Assembly (NCBI GenBank): GCA_013288345.1 | Contig: JABDCA010000025.1 | Location: 1-43,732, forward strand | From: Bacteroidota bacterium | Lineage (GTDB): Bacteria > Bacteroidota > Bacteroidia > JABEUT01 | Length of the DNA: 43,732 nt | Direction: 5' to 3' | Part shown: positions 16,242 through 22,638 of the stretch, piece after piece | Numbering within the stretch: position 1 is the stretch's first letter | Layout: each line of letters opens with the position of its first letter | Translations under genes and position numbers: made by a program | The notes under the pieces: generated by a model | The model's database searches: none | What the model saw: only the letters and a program-made list of their open reading frames with translations | Told to the model about the DNA's origin: nothing

Positions 16242-16703
16242 CTATTTCTGCCCGAGTTCGTGTTTTATTTTATCAAGGTAATCGTCGGCATTGCAGCGGT
16301 AGTCTGCAAATACTGCTTGTTGTCCGTGGGCTGTTGCTGTAAAATGTTCATTGGTAGTGCACAGGCTGCTATTATCTATGCTCAGTCCTTTTATAAATAA
16401 ATGCTTAATGCTTAGCAAGCCTTCCTTGGCTAAATCACCGCTTTTTGTTTGTTCTTTCTGGCCATGCCCTTCAGTGGTCCAGAATTTATAGTGGCCATTG
16501 GTTTTAGTAATTAACACATCGTATTCCTCACCACCAAAGCAGGCCATAACCGATACATGCATTTTAATTGTATCGGCAGCGAATACGTTATTTATAAGGA
16601 CTGTCTCTTTTTTAATAGAATCTGCACTGGCTCTCGTAAGCTGGGCCTTTAACATAAAAGGCGTAATGCAAAACAATACAATTAGTAAGTAGAGGTTCTT
16701 CAT
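16242..16703 (-). CDS. Small secreted protein of unknown function
   Basis: 153 aa from ATG at 16703, which gives a clean signal peptide (MKNLYLLIVLFCITPFMLKA, Q). The frame stays open upstream, but that would put 27 residues before the signal. The mature part is about 132 aa with no recognised domain. It contains a strand-rich middle (MACFGGEEYDVLITKTNGHY) and a Cys-containing end (FADYRCNADDYLDKIKHELG). It is likely periplasmic or outer-membrane-associated. It converges on the LysM protein gene. Confidence 0.7.
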   Translation of the reverse strand: MKNLYLLIVLFCITPFMLKAQLTRASADSIKKETVLINNVFAADTIKMHVSVMACFGGEEYDVLITKTNGHYKFWTTEGHGQKEQTKSGDLAKEGLLSIKHLFIKGLSIDNSSLCTTNEHFTATAHGQQAVFADYRCNADDYLDKIKHELGQK

Positions 16704-16779
16704 GGTATAAATATAACGCAAAAGCAGGAGTTTTAGTATGGTAAAATATGTAAATTGCAATAAAATACTAGCCACTATA

Positions 16780-16811
16780 TTCAATTAAAAATTAGGAATT
16801 ACGAATTAGGA
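16780..16811 (+). repeat. AT-rich dispersed repeat (AATTAGGAATTACGAATTAGGA type)
   Basis: It runs directly into the ATG of the next gene, and its AATTAGGA end gives that ATG an A/G-rich leader. Related copies stand at 17838-17853, 19421-19441 and 42122-42148. Reverse-type copies are at about 21580-21615 and 22581-22616. Confidence 0.6.
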
Positions 16812-17339
16812 ATGAAATACATTGGAATAATCATATTATCCCTTTTCTTTTCCCTAACCGCATTTGGGCAGAATATTAACGATTCATTATTAGCCGCATT
16901 TTATAACAAAGTCTTAGAGGCTTCATTTAATTATGACGGTATTAGTTGTGGTAATCGTAATGCTTATAAATATATAATTAAAACTGATTTTGATACTGCA
17001 AGACTTATCAAAATAGCTGGATACAGCAGGCTTGTCTTTTACAAGGAAGATGAATCTTTCAGAGGTTTGCTGCTAAGGCCATGGGAAAAAAATAAAGGAA
17101 GAACAATTTATAGGATCAGTCATATAGTATATAACAATGATAGCATTGATGTTAACCTTGCAAGTTGGGTAATTGTAAGCATTACGAGAAAGAATATGGC
17201 GCTTGGCCTTTCCTGTGGGGGTATACTTGGGTATATACCAGATGCAAGATTTGTGTACAATAAAGAAACAATGGTGTGGAAATATATGTCTGCAGACGAC
17301 TTAATAAAACAGAGGTTACCAAATCGAAATAAGCAGTAA
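16812..17339 (+). CDS. Secreted protein of unknown function at the head of the MORN_2 array
   Basis: 175 aa with signal peptide (MKYIGIIILSLFFSLTAFGQ) almost identical in kind to those of the MORN_2 proteins that follow (IILSLFFALNAFGQ in the next gene). The mature part has no MORN repeats. It is strand-rich (SRLVFYKEDESFRGLLLRPW, RTIYRISHIVYNNDSIDVN), with two Cys residues and a short basic C-terminus. No family was recognised. It is separated from the next gene by 12 bp, so it is probably co-transcribed. The shared signal-peptide DNA suggests that the 5' end was duplicated along with the array. Confidence 0.75.
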   Translation: MKYIGIIILSLFFSLTAFGQNINDSLLAAFYNKVLEASFNYDGISCGNRNAYKYIIKTDFDTARLIKIAGYSRLVFYKEDESFRGLLLRPWEKNKGRTIYRISHIVYNNDSIDVNLASWVIVSITRKNMALGLSCGGILGYIPDARFVYNKETMVWKYMSADDLIKQRLPNRNKQ

Positions 17340-17351
17340 TCCCAAACGGAA

Positions 17352-17837
17352 ATGAAATTATTTTCAGTCATTATATTATCCCTTTTCTTTGCCCTTAATG
17401 CCTTTGGGCAGGCTGATAGCGGATATACCAACAAGGCAGAAGCTAAGAACTTAACGGTGAATGGCAAAAGAGAGGGTAAGTGGATAAAGTTTTATTCGGA
17501 ATATAACGAGGCTTTAACTGATAGCGTTTCGGCAACATTTTATAGTTTGGTTATTTATAAAGGTGGTGAACTTTATGGCAAGGGACGAAACTACTACATG
17601 AATGGACAATTGAGCAGGGAATGCAGTTATAAAAACGGTAAGCTGGATGGCCTTGCCAACGTATATTTTAAAAGCGGTATTATAAAAGGACAAATGACCT
17701 TTGCCAAGGGCATATTAAACGGGCCTGCAAAAGAGTATTACGACGACGGAAAAGTAAAGGCAACAGTAGTTTATACCAATGGAGTAAAAGGAGTGATTAA
17801 GAACTATGATGAGAACGGAAAACAAATTAATAATTAA
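17352..17837 (+). CDS. Secreted MORN_2 (YwqK-like) repeat protein, copy 1
   Basis: 161 aa with signal peptide (MKLFSVIILSLFFALNAFGQ). The array's shared N-terminal module is YTNKAEAKNLTVNGKREGKW. Between three and four MORN_2 repeats of about 23 residues follow (RNYYMNGQLSRECSYKNGKL, KEYYDDGKVKATVVYTNGVK). It ends in the shared tail NYDENGKQINN. MORN_2 units form flat beta hairpins. The family includes YwqK, described as the antitoxin partner of a Bacillus toxin, but no toxin is seen here and the signal peptide argues for an envelope role. The gene is 12 bp after the previous stop. Confidence 0.85.
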   Translation: MKLFSVIILSLFFALNAFGQADSGYTNKAEAKNLTVNGKREGKWIKFYSEYNEALTDSVSATFYSLVIYKGGELYGKGRNYYMNGQLSRECSYKNGKLDGLANVYFKSGIIKGQMTFAKGILNGPAKEYYDDGKVKATVVYTNGVKGVIKNYDENGKQINN

Positions 17838-17961
17838 CAATTAATAATTAGGAATGAAAACCTTTGTGTCCTTTGTGTGGCTGTTTACTTTGCGTTCTTT
17901 GCGGTTAAATTTTTTACCACAAAGTTCACAGAGAAAAATACGCACAAAGTTCACAGAGAAA
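17838..17961 (+). repeat. Two dispersed repeats fused at a gene start
   Basis: An AT-rich unit (TTAATAATTAGGAATGAAAA, to 17860) is joined to a CTTTGTGT/CTTTGCGG unit (17861-17907). That unit is followed by an inverted piece of the same family (ACCACAAAGTTCACAGAGAA at about 17916-17935 and ACAAAGTTCACAGAGAA at 17944-17960). The whole stretch is open in the frame of the next gene. A near copy is at 19448-19509 and a third at 41721-41769. Confidence 0.75.
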
Positions 17962-18435
17962 ATGCTTCTTGTATTATTTACCTGTTTCTCGTTTTTGGCC
18001 TTCGGACAGATAGATTCTGGTTTTACCAAAAAAGCAGAGGCAAAGAACATAATGGTAAATGGCAAAAAAGAAGGTAAGTGGTGTGAATATAATAAGCAAA
18101 TGTCGTTTGATCATTCGCATGAGAATGATACTATTTCCTACGACCTTACGGTTTATAAAGCAGGTAAGGTAAATGGAATAATGAGGGAATATTATATGTC
18201 AGGCAAAATAGAAGCTGAAATGAGATTTAGAGATGATCATCAATATGGTGTTTATAAGGCTTATTACGAGAGCGGGAAGCTAGAAGTGGATGGTTTTTAT
18301 AATAATAATTTTCAATTAGACGGGGTGTACACAAAGTATTACGAGAATGGTAAAGTGAAAATGAGAATTGTTTATTCCAATGGTCTTAACAAAGAAGAAA
18401 AGAATTACGATGAAACCGGCAATGAAATTAAATAG
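17962..18435 (+). CDS. Secreted MORN_2 (YwqK-like) repeat protein, copy 2
   Basis: 157 aa from ATG at 17962, which opens with a good signal peptide (MLLVLFTCFSFLAFGQ). The frame also runs up to an ATG at 17854, but those 36 residues are encoded entirely by dispersed repeats, so the internal start is preferred. After the signal come FTKKAEAKNIMVNGKKEGKW and between three and four MORN_2 repeats (REYYMSGKIEAEMRF, KAYYESGKLEVDGFY, TKYYENGKVKMRIVYSNG), with tail NYDETGNEIK. Its last 14 bp overlap the next gene's start. Location is probably periplasm or outer surface, and function is unknown. Confidence 0.82.
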   Translation: MLLVLFTCFSFLAFGQIDSGFTKKAEAKNIMVNGKKEGKWCEYNKQMSFDHSHENDTISYDLTVYKAGKVNGIMREYYMSGKIEAEMRFRDDHQYGVYKAYYESGKLEVDGFYNNNFQLDGVYTKYYENGKVKMRIVYSNGLNKEEKNYDETGNEIK

Positions 18436-19420
18436 TCTAATACTCCTACTACCACTTCTCTTCTCAATCCCTGCCTTTGGGCAATCGGATAGTGGCTTTA
18501 CCAAAAAAGCAGAGGCCAAAAACTTAATTGTAAACGGCAAAAAAGAGGGCAAATGGGTAGAGTATTATAAAAATATTGGTGATTCGGAGGTGAGTACCAA
18601 CAAGGCCGATGCCACTATTTATTACCTGATAGTATATAAGCACGATAACCCCACAGGTATTGTAAGGCAATACGCTGCTCAGGGGGTGCTAATGGCTGAA
18701 AGCCCTTTTACCGCAGATGGTAAGGAGAGTGGCATACAAAAGGAATATTATGAAAATGGTACACTGTTCCGCGAAACTCCCGTAACTGATGGTGTGGAAA
18801 ACGGAGTGCTAAAGGTCTGGTTCGAGAACGGGAAGCTGTCGCGTGAGTCTCCTTATGCCTATGGCAAGCTGAATGGTACCGAGAAGAAGTATTACGAAAC
18901 GGGTAGCCTATTATCGGAGATTACCTATGCCGATGATTTAGAAAACGGAATAGCAAAAACATATAACGATAACGGAAACCTGCAATCGGAGGTGCCATAT
19001 AAGTATGGCAAAATTGATGGCGTGCAAAAGGAGTATTTTGAATCGGGAAGCCTTGAATCGGAGACGAGCTTTAGCAATGGCTTGTTAAACGGCATTGAAA
19101 AGCATTATTACGAAAACGATACCCTTGCCGAGGTCCGCCATAATACCAACGATACCCTGAACGGAGATGTGATGGTGTACTACGAAAATGGCAAGCTTAC
19201 CCGTACCGAGCATTATGCACATGGCAAAAAAGATGGTATTACCCGCGAGTATTCTGAAACAGGCGTTATAATGGGCGAACATACCTTTGTAAATGGCAAA
19301 CAGCAGGGGCCCGAAAAATGGTATTACGATGATGGTAAGCTAAAAAGCGTAACCAATTGGGCCGATGATAAAGAAGGGGATACAATTAATTATGATGAGA
19401 GTGGTAAAGAAGTTAAATAA
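18422..19420 (+). CDS. Secreted MORN_2 (YwqK-like) repeat protein, copy 3, long form
   Basis: 332 aa. ATG at 18422 gives MKLNSLILLLPLLFSIPAFG, the best match to the sibling signal peptides. An ATG at 18410 would add four residues. After the shared module (FTKKAEAKNLIVNGKKEGKW) come about ten MORN_2 repeats of about 23 residues, with the pattern G-x-x-K-x-YYENGxLxxE-x-x-Y-x-x-GKxxG. Examples are KKYYETGSLLSEITYADD and KEYFESGSLESETSFSNG. The tail is NYDESGKEVK. It overlaps the previous gene by 14 bp, suggesting coupled translation. It is about twice the length of copies 1 and 2, by repeat number alone. Confidence 0.87.
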   Translation: MKLNSLILLLPLLFSIPAFGQSDSGFTKKAEAKNLIVNGKKEGKWVEYYKNIGDSEVSTNKADATIYYLIVYKHDNPTGIVRQYAAQGVLMAESPFTADGKESGIQKEYYENGTLFRETPVTDGVENGVLKVWFENGKLSRESPYAYGKLNGTEKKYYETGSLLSEITYADDLENGIAKTYNDNGNLQSEVPYKYGKIDGVQKEYFESGSLESETSFSNGLLNGIEKHYYENDTLAEVRHNTNDTLNGDVMVYYENGKLTRTEHYAHGKKDGITREYSETGVIMGEHTFVNGKQQGPEKWYYDDGKLKSVTNWADDKEGDTINYDESGKEVK

Positions 19421-19509
19421 ATTAACAATTAATAATTAATAATGAGAACCTTTGTGCACTTTGCGGGGCTGTTTACTTTGCGCCCTTTGCGGTTAAAGCT
19501 TTTACCACA
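19421..19509 (+). repeat. AT-rich plus CTTTGCGG dispersed repeats at a gene start
   Basis: TTAACAATTAATAATTAATA (19422-19441) leads directly into ATG. The CTTTGTGC/CTTTGCGG unit (about 19448-19509) matches that at 17861-17920, including GGCTGTTTACTTTGCG. Here the inverted second half is missing. The repeat is translated as the N-terminus of the next gene. Confidence 0.75.
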
Positions 19510-19960
19510 AAACTCAGTATTTACCATTATTGGATTATTTTTTGCCCTTAACTCCTTTGGGCAAACAGATACCAATTTGCCTGCAAAGCCTACTGGGTTT
19601 ACTAAAAGGAGCCAGGCAGCCAATAAAATGCTGAACGGCCTTAAGCAGGGCAGGTGGGTTGAGTATTATATGCTAAAGCGCGAAGGTGAGGTGGAGACAA
19701 AAGACACCGGTGCAGCCTTTTACAAGCTTACCACCTACGAATCGGGTAGGCCCGTAGACACTCTTAGGGAGTACTATAAGGGCGGAAAGCTTTATTTAAC
19801 TATACCGTATACACTGGGAAAGAGAAACGGGACAGAAGTGTGCTATGATGAGAAAGGCAATACTAAATATGAAGTGACTTATAAATACGGGGAAGCAGTT
19901 AAGACCAGGAGATATGATAATTCGAAGATCTACGATGAAAATGGGAAGGTCATTAAATAA
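19442..19960 (+). CDS. Secreted MORN_2 (YwqK-like) protein, copy 4, repeat-derived N-terminus
   Basis: 172 aa if the ATG at 19442 is used. The first 23 or so residues (MRTFVHFAGLFTLRPLRLKL) are encoded by a dispersed CTTTGCGG repeat and nearly match the repeat-encoded residues in front of copy 2. The sibling-type signal peptide follows (VFTIIGLFFALNSFGQ) but has no ATG, GTG or TTG of its own, so the repeat seems to supply the start codon. The shared module is diverged (FTKRSQAANKMLNGLKQGRW). Only about two MORN_2 repeats remain (REYYKGGKLYLTIPY), and the tail is IYDENGKVIK. Export may be impaired, so it could be a decaying copy. Confidence 0.7.
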   Translation: MRTFVHFAGLFTLRPLRLKLLPQNSVFTIIGLFFALNSFGQTDTNLPAKPTGFTKRSQAANKMLNGLKQGRWVEYYMLKREGEVETKDTGAAFYKLTTYESGRPVDTLREYYKGGKLYLTIPYTLGKRNGTEVCYDEKGNTKYEVTYKYGEAVKTRRYDNSKIYDENGKVIK

Positions 19961-19970
19961 CATCATAAGA

Positions 19971-20441
19971 ATGGACTTAACAAAAAAATTCAGGGTAACC
20001 CGAAAAACCAGTAAGAAGGGGATGATTATCTTTATTATAGGGGTTATTGTTTTTACCTGCATTAGTTTCTTTGTTGCTACATACATCGATAATAAGAATA
20101 GGGATTCGTTATTGAAAAATGAAGGCTTTACAACTGCGTTGGTAACAAAAATAGAACTTACGGGCCACCCTGTAGTTTCATGTATTGTTTGGCAAATAGT
20201 TATAAAAGGGAACACCTATACTTTCCATGAGGATTGTAGTGATAAGGATATTAGCTACGATTCATTGATAGGTAAAGTATTCCCGGCTATTTATGATACA
20301 ACTTCAAAACATCATTATCAAATTAGCAGCAGTGACCATATCCTGATATTTCCAAATGATTTTAAGCAATTTAATATTCCCTTTCCCGATAGCTTAAAGT
20401 GGGTATTGAAATTCAATAAAAAGTATAAAATTGTAAACTAA
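19971..20441 (+). CDS. Single-pass membrane protein of unknown function (possibly DUF3592-like)
   Basis: 156 aa from ATG at 19971, 10 bp after the previous stop. An earlier in-frame start would overlap copy 4 and is less likely. A basic N-terminus (MDLTKKFRVTRKTSKKG) is followed by one TM segment (MIIFIIGVIVFTCISFFVAT). A beta-rich outer part follows (LVTKIELTGHPVVSCIVWQI, GKVFPAIYDTTSKHHYQISS), with two Cys residues. The layout resembles DUF3592 proteins such as the one at 28462-28902, in which a membrane anchor carries a small beta barrel, but the match is weak. It interrupts the MORN_2 array and lacks the array's signal peptide. Confidence 0.68.
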   Translation: MDLTKKFRVTRKTSKKGMIIFIIGVIVFTCISFFVATYIDNKNRDSLLKNEGFTTALVTKIELTGHPVVSCIVWQIVIKGNTYTFHEDCSDKDISYDSLIGKVFPAIYDTTSKHHYQISSSDHILIFPNDFKQFNIPFPDSLKWVLKFNKKYKIVN

Positions 20442-20442
20442 A

Positions 20443-21564
20443 TTGCCAGTGAAGCCATTTGTATCCCTCATAGTAGCCCTTTTTATAGCCTTTGTTTCTT
20501 TTGGGCAGGCCGATAGCTTGGGTTTTACGAATAAAGCTGAAGCCAAGAATTTAATAGTGAATGGACTGAAAGAAGGGAAGTGGTGTGTGTACTTTGAACA
20601 TGGAGATACTATGTCGACCATATATTCAACTACCGATACTACTTTTCCTTGTTATGAGTTAACCATTTACAGAGCTGATAAACCCAATGGCCTGAGAAGA
20701 GTTTATTCGAATTACAATAAATACAAATTATTGAGTGAATGTCAATATTTAAATGGTGAATTAAGTGGGAAGTGCAAGATATATTACAGTAATGGAAATA
20801 TTGAGGAAGAGGAAAGTTATTTGCATGGTAAATTAGAAGGGGTGCGTAAAACATATTTTGAATCTTTCCGGCTTAAGGAAGTATGTTCTTACCATAAAGG
20901 CGCCAAAACAGGGGTGGAGGTGGACTATTATGAAAGTGGCAATAAAGAAGCTGAAATACCTTACTGCGATACCTGTGAGAATTACCAAAGCATAAATTTC
21001 GATAATCGCCATGGCACGGAAAAGAAATATTATCAAAGCGGCAAATTAAAAGTGATAGTTCATTATGTTAATGGCGTTATACAGGATACCGCTAAGGACT
21101 TTTATGAAAATGGCAAGATATTGGGAATATACCCATATAAAGATAATCACCTGAATGGTGCGTATAAGAAGTTTTATGATAACGGAGCACTGAAGACTGA
21201 AGCTTTTTTTACCAACGGCAAACAGTATGGCCCCGATAAAGATTATTATGAAAATGGGCAGGTAAAAGAATATACACCCTACAACGACTATGGTAAAAAA
21301 GACGGCACAGGTAAAAGCTATTTCGAAAGCGGTAAGATAGAAGACTCTGTTATATACAAAAATGGAGATATTTTATGGGAAACTATATTTTATGAAAGTG
21401 GAACCGCCTCGGAGGAAGTTAATCACATTAGAGATAAAGACGGGTATTGGTATGCCAAAAATTATTTTCAAGACGGAAAACTTAGTCGTTTTGAAAAATA
21501 CTTGGGGTATAAACTGGTAGAAGAATTTAAATACGATGAGTCTGGTAATATTATAAACAAGTAA
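20443..21564 (+). CDS. Secreted MORN_2 (YwqK-like) repeat protein, copy 5, long form
   Basis: About 373 aa. No ATG is available: the start is TTG at 20443 or, more in line with the siblings' MK- start, GTG at 20449. Signal peptide FVSLIVALFIAFVSFGQ. After the shared module (FTNKAEAKNLIVNGLKEGKW) come nine or ten MORN_2 repeats (KIYYSNGNIEEEESYLHGKL, KKFYDNGALKTEAFFTNGKQ, KDYYENGQVKEYTPYND). The tail is KYDESGNIINK. One insertion (PYCDTCENYQSINFDNR) breaks the repeat period and adds two Cys residues. It starts 1 bp after the membrane protein's stop, so translation is probably coupled. Confidence 0.84.
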   Translation: MPVKPFVSLIVALFIAFVSFGQADSLGFTNKAEAKNLIVNGLKEGKWCVYFEHGDTMSTIYSTTDTTFPCYELTIYRADKPNGLRRVYSNYNKYKLLSECQYLNGELSGKCKIYYSNGNIEEEESYLHGKLEGVRKTYFESFRLKEVCSYHKGAKTGVEVDYYESGNKEAEIPYCDTCENYQSINFDNRHGTEKKYYQSGKLKVIVHYVNGVIQDTAKDFYENGKILGIYPYKDNHLNGAYKKFYDNGALKTEAFFTNGKQYGPDKDYYENGQVKEYTPYNDYGKKDGTGKSYFESGKIEDSVIYKNGDILWETIFYESGTASEEVNHIRDKDGYWYAKNYFQDGKLSRFEKYLGYKLVEEFKYDESGNIINK

Positions 21565-21565
21565 C

Positions 21566-22240
21566 GTGAAAGCATTATCATTCATAACTTATCATTCAAA
21601 ATTCATAATTAGTATTCTATCTCTTTTCTTAACCCTTAATACTTTTGGGCAGACTTATACTTGCTCTACCCATCCTGATAGGGATAATTGGGATAAAGCT
21701 GAGGCTACGAACCAAGCTACAACTTATCTTGGCTCACTTTGGGTAAAACAGGGTAAGTGGATTGAGTATTTCAGGAACAGTGGAGATACCACACAGCCCT
21801 TTTACCGATTAGCTGTTTATAATAACGGAGCTTTAACCGGGTTGGTAAGGTATTACTATGCCGATGGAATAATGTACGAAGCTGATATGTACAAAAACGG
21901 CTTAAAGAATGGCATTGCCAGTGAGTATGATTTTTTTGGAAAACTGGTTAAGGTGACGCCATACGTCAATGATACAATAACAGGGATAACTAAAGTATAC
22001 TGGGACGGTGGTGAATTAAAAAGTGAAACACCTTTGGTCAATGATACAGCAAATGGATTATCAAAGTTCTATTTCCCAGATGGAAAACTATGTGGGGAAA
22101 TACCTTTTACTCATGGGCAAATGAATGGAGTTGAGAAGTTCTATTATGAGAATGGTAAAGTAAGTGCCGAAGTTGAGTACGTTAATGGTATAAGAGGCAG
22201 TACCAAAAAGTACTATGAAAACGGAAATGAAATAAAATGA
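21566..22240 (+). CDS. Secreted MORN_2 (YwqK-like) repeat protein, copy 6
   Basis: 224 aa, starting at GTG 21566, 1 bp after the previous stop. The N-terminus (ALSFITYHSKFIISILSLFL) contains residues encoded by an AT-rich intergenic-type repeat (TTCAAAATTCATAATTA). The sibling-like signal end ILSLFLTLNTFGQ follows. The shared module is altered (WDKAEATNQATTYLGSLWVK). Five to six MORN_2 repeats follow (KVYWDGGELKSETPLVND, KFYFPDGKLCGEIPFTHG) with tail KYYENGNEIK. It is the last gene of the array. A small hairpin (ACTCTTAACTAAAGAGT, 22242-22258) follows the stop and may end transcription, though no T-run is present. Confidence 0.83.
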   Translation: MKALSFITYHSKFIISILSLFLTLNTFGQTYTCSTHPDRDNWDKAEATNQATTYLGSLWVKQGKWIEYFRNSGDTTQPFYRLAVYNNGALTGLVRYYYADGIMYEADMYKNGLKNGIASEYDFFGKLVKVTPYVNDTITGITKVYWDGGELKSETPLVNDTANGLSKFYFPDGKLCGEIPFTHGQMNGVEKFYYENGKVSAEVEYVNGIRGSTKKYYENGNEIK

Positions 22241-22638
22241 AACTCTTAACTAAAGAGTATTAGAATTCGTGAAAATCCGTGTAATCTGTGGCACTCAACC
22301 TGAATTAATATTGTTTGTTTATAATCAATTGATTATTAATTATTTATATACTACTATATAATCTATTAGTTTAATATGGTTCTATTGTTATTCATTGTTA
22401 TTAACAATGGCAAAAACAGGGACAGGGGTTGTCTGAAAACAAGGAGTAAGGGGTAAGGGGTAAGTGGGAACCCAAGGCTTAGTGCAAAATGTACTTGCGT
22501 CTTAGCGCCTCTGCGGTAAAAAAAAACTGAGACTGCCACGCTCGCAAAGCCGAGGCTCGCAGTGACGGGTATTTGGCCATTTCATTTAAAATTCAAAATT
22601 TACAATTCATAATTAAGTCGTATTTTTACGACTTCACT
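22241..22638 (+). other. Gene-free spacer made of dispersed repeats
   Basis: No credible gene. In order it holds a 6-bp-stem hairpin after the last MORN_2 gene (22242-22258), a GAATTCGTG/CCGTGTAATCTGTGG fragment (about 22263-22296) and an AT-rich stretch. These are followed by a TTGCGTCTTAGCGCCTCTGC piece of the CTTTGCGG family (about 22492-22521) and a GACTGCCACGCTCGCAAAGC / GAGGCTCGCAGTGACGGG piece (22532-22569). An AT-rich TTCAAAATTTACAATTCATA repeat leads into the gatB start. Confidence 0.6.
22615..22634 (+). promoter_or_regulatory. Perfect hairpin directly before the gatB start codon
   Basis: AAGTCGTATTTTTACGACTT is an 8-bp perfect inverted repeat around TTTT that ends 4 bp before the ATG at 22639. 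It contains TATTTTTA, close to the TAnnTTTG -7 consensus. It may be an operator, a promoter with a very short leader, or an RNA hairpin that would cover the ribosome-binding region. Confidence 0.5.

Noticed and set aside
17854-17961. N-terminal extension of MORN_2 copy 2
   Set aside because: It is encoded wholly by dispersed repeats and would put 36 residues before a good signal peptide with its own ATG. It is kept as an observation, not as the chosen start.
22573-22638. 22-residue extension of GatB
   Set aside because: It is encoded by AT-rich repeat and the hairpin; GatB family proteins begin at the MDKAILDKYEPIIGLEVH position.
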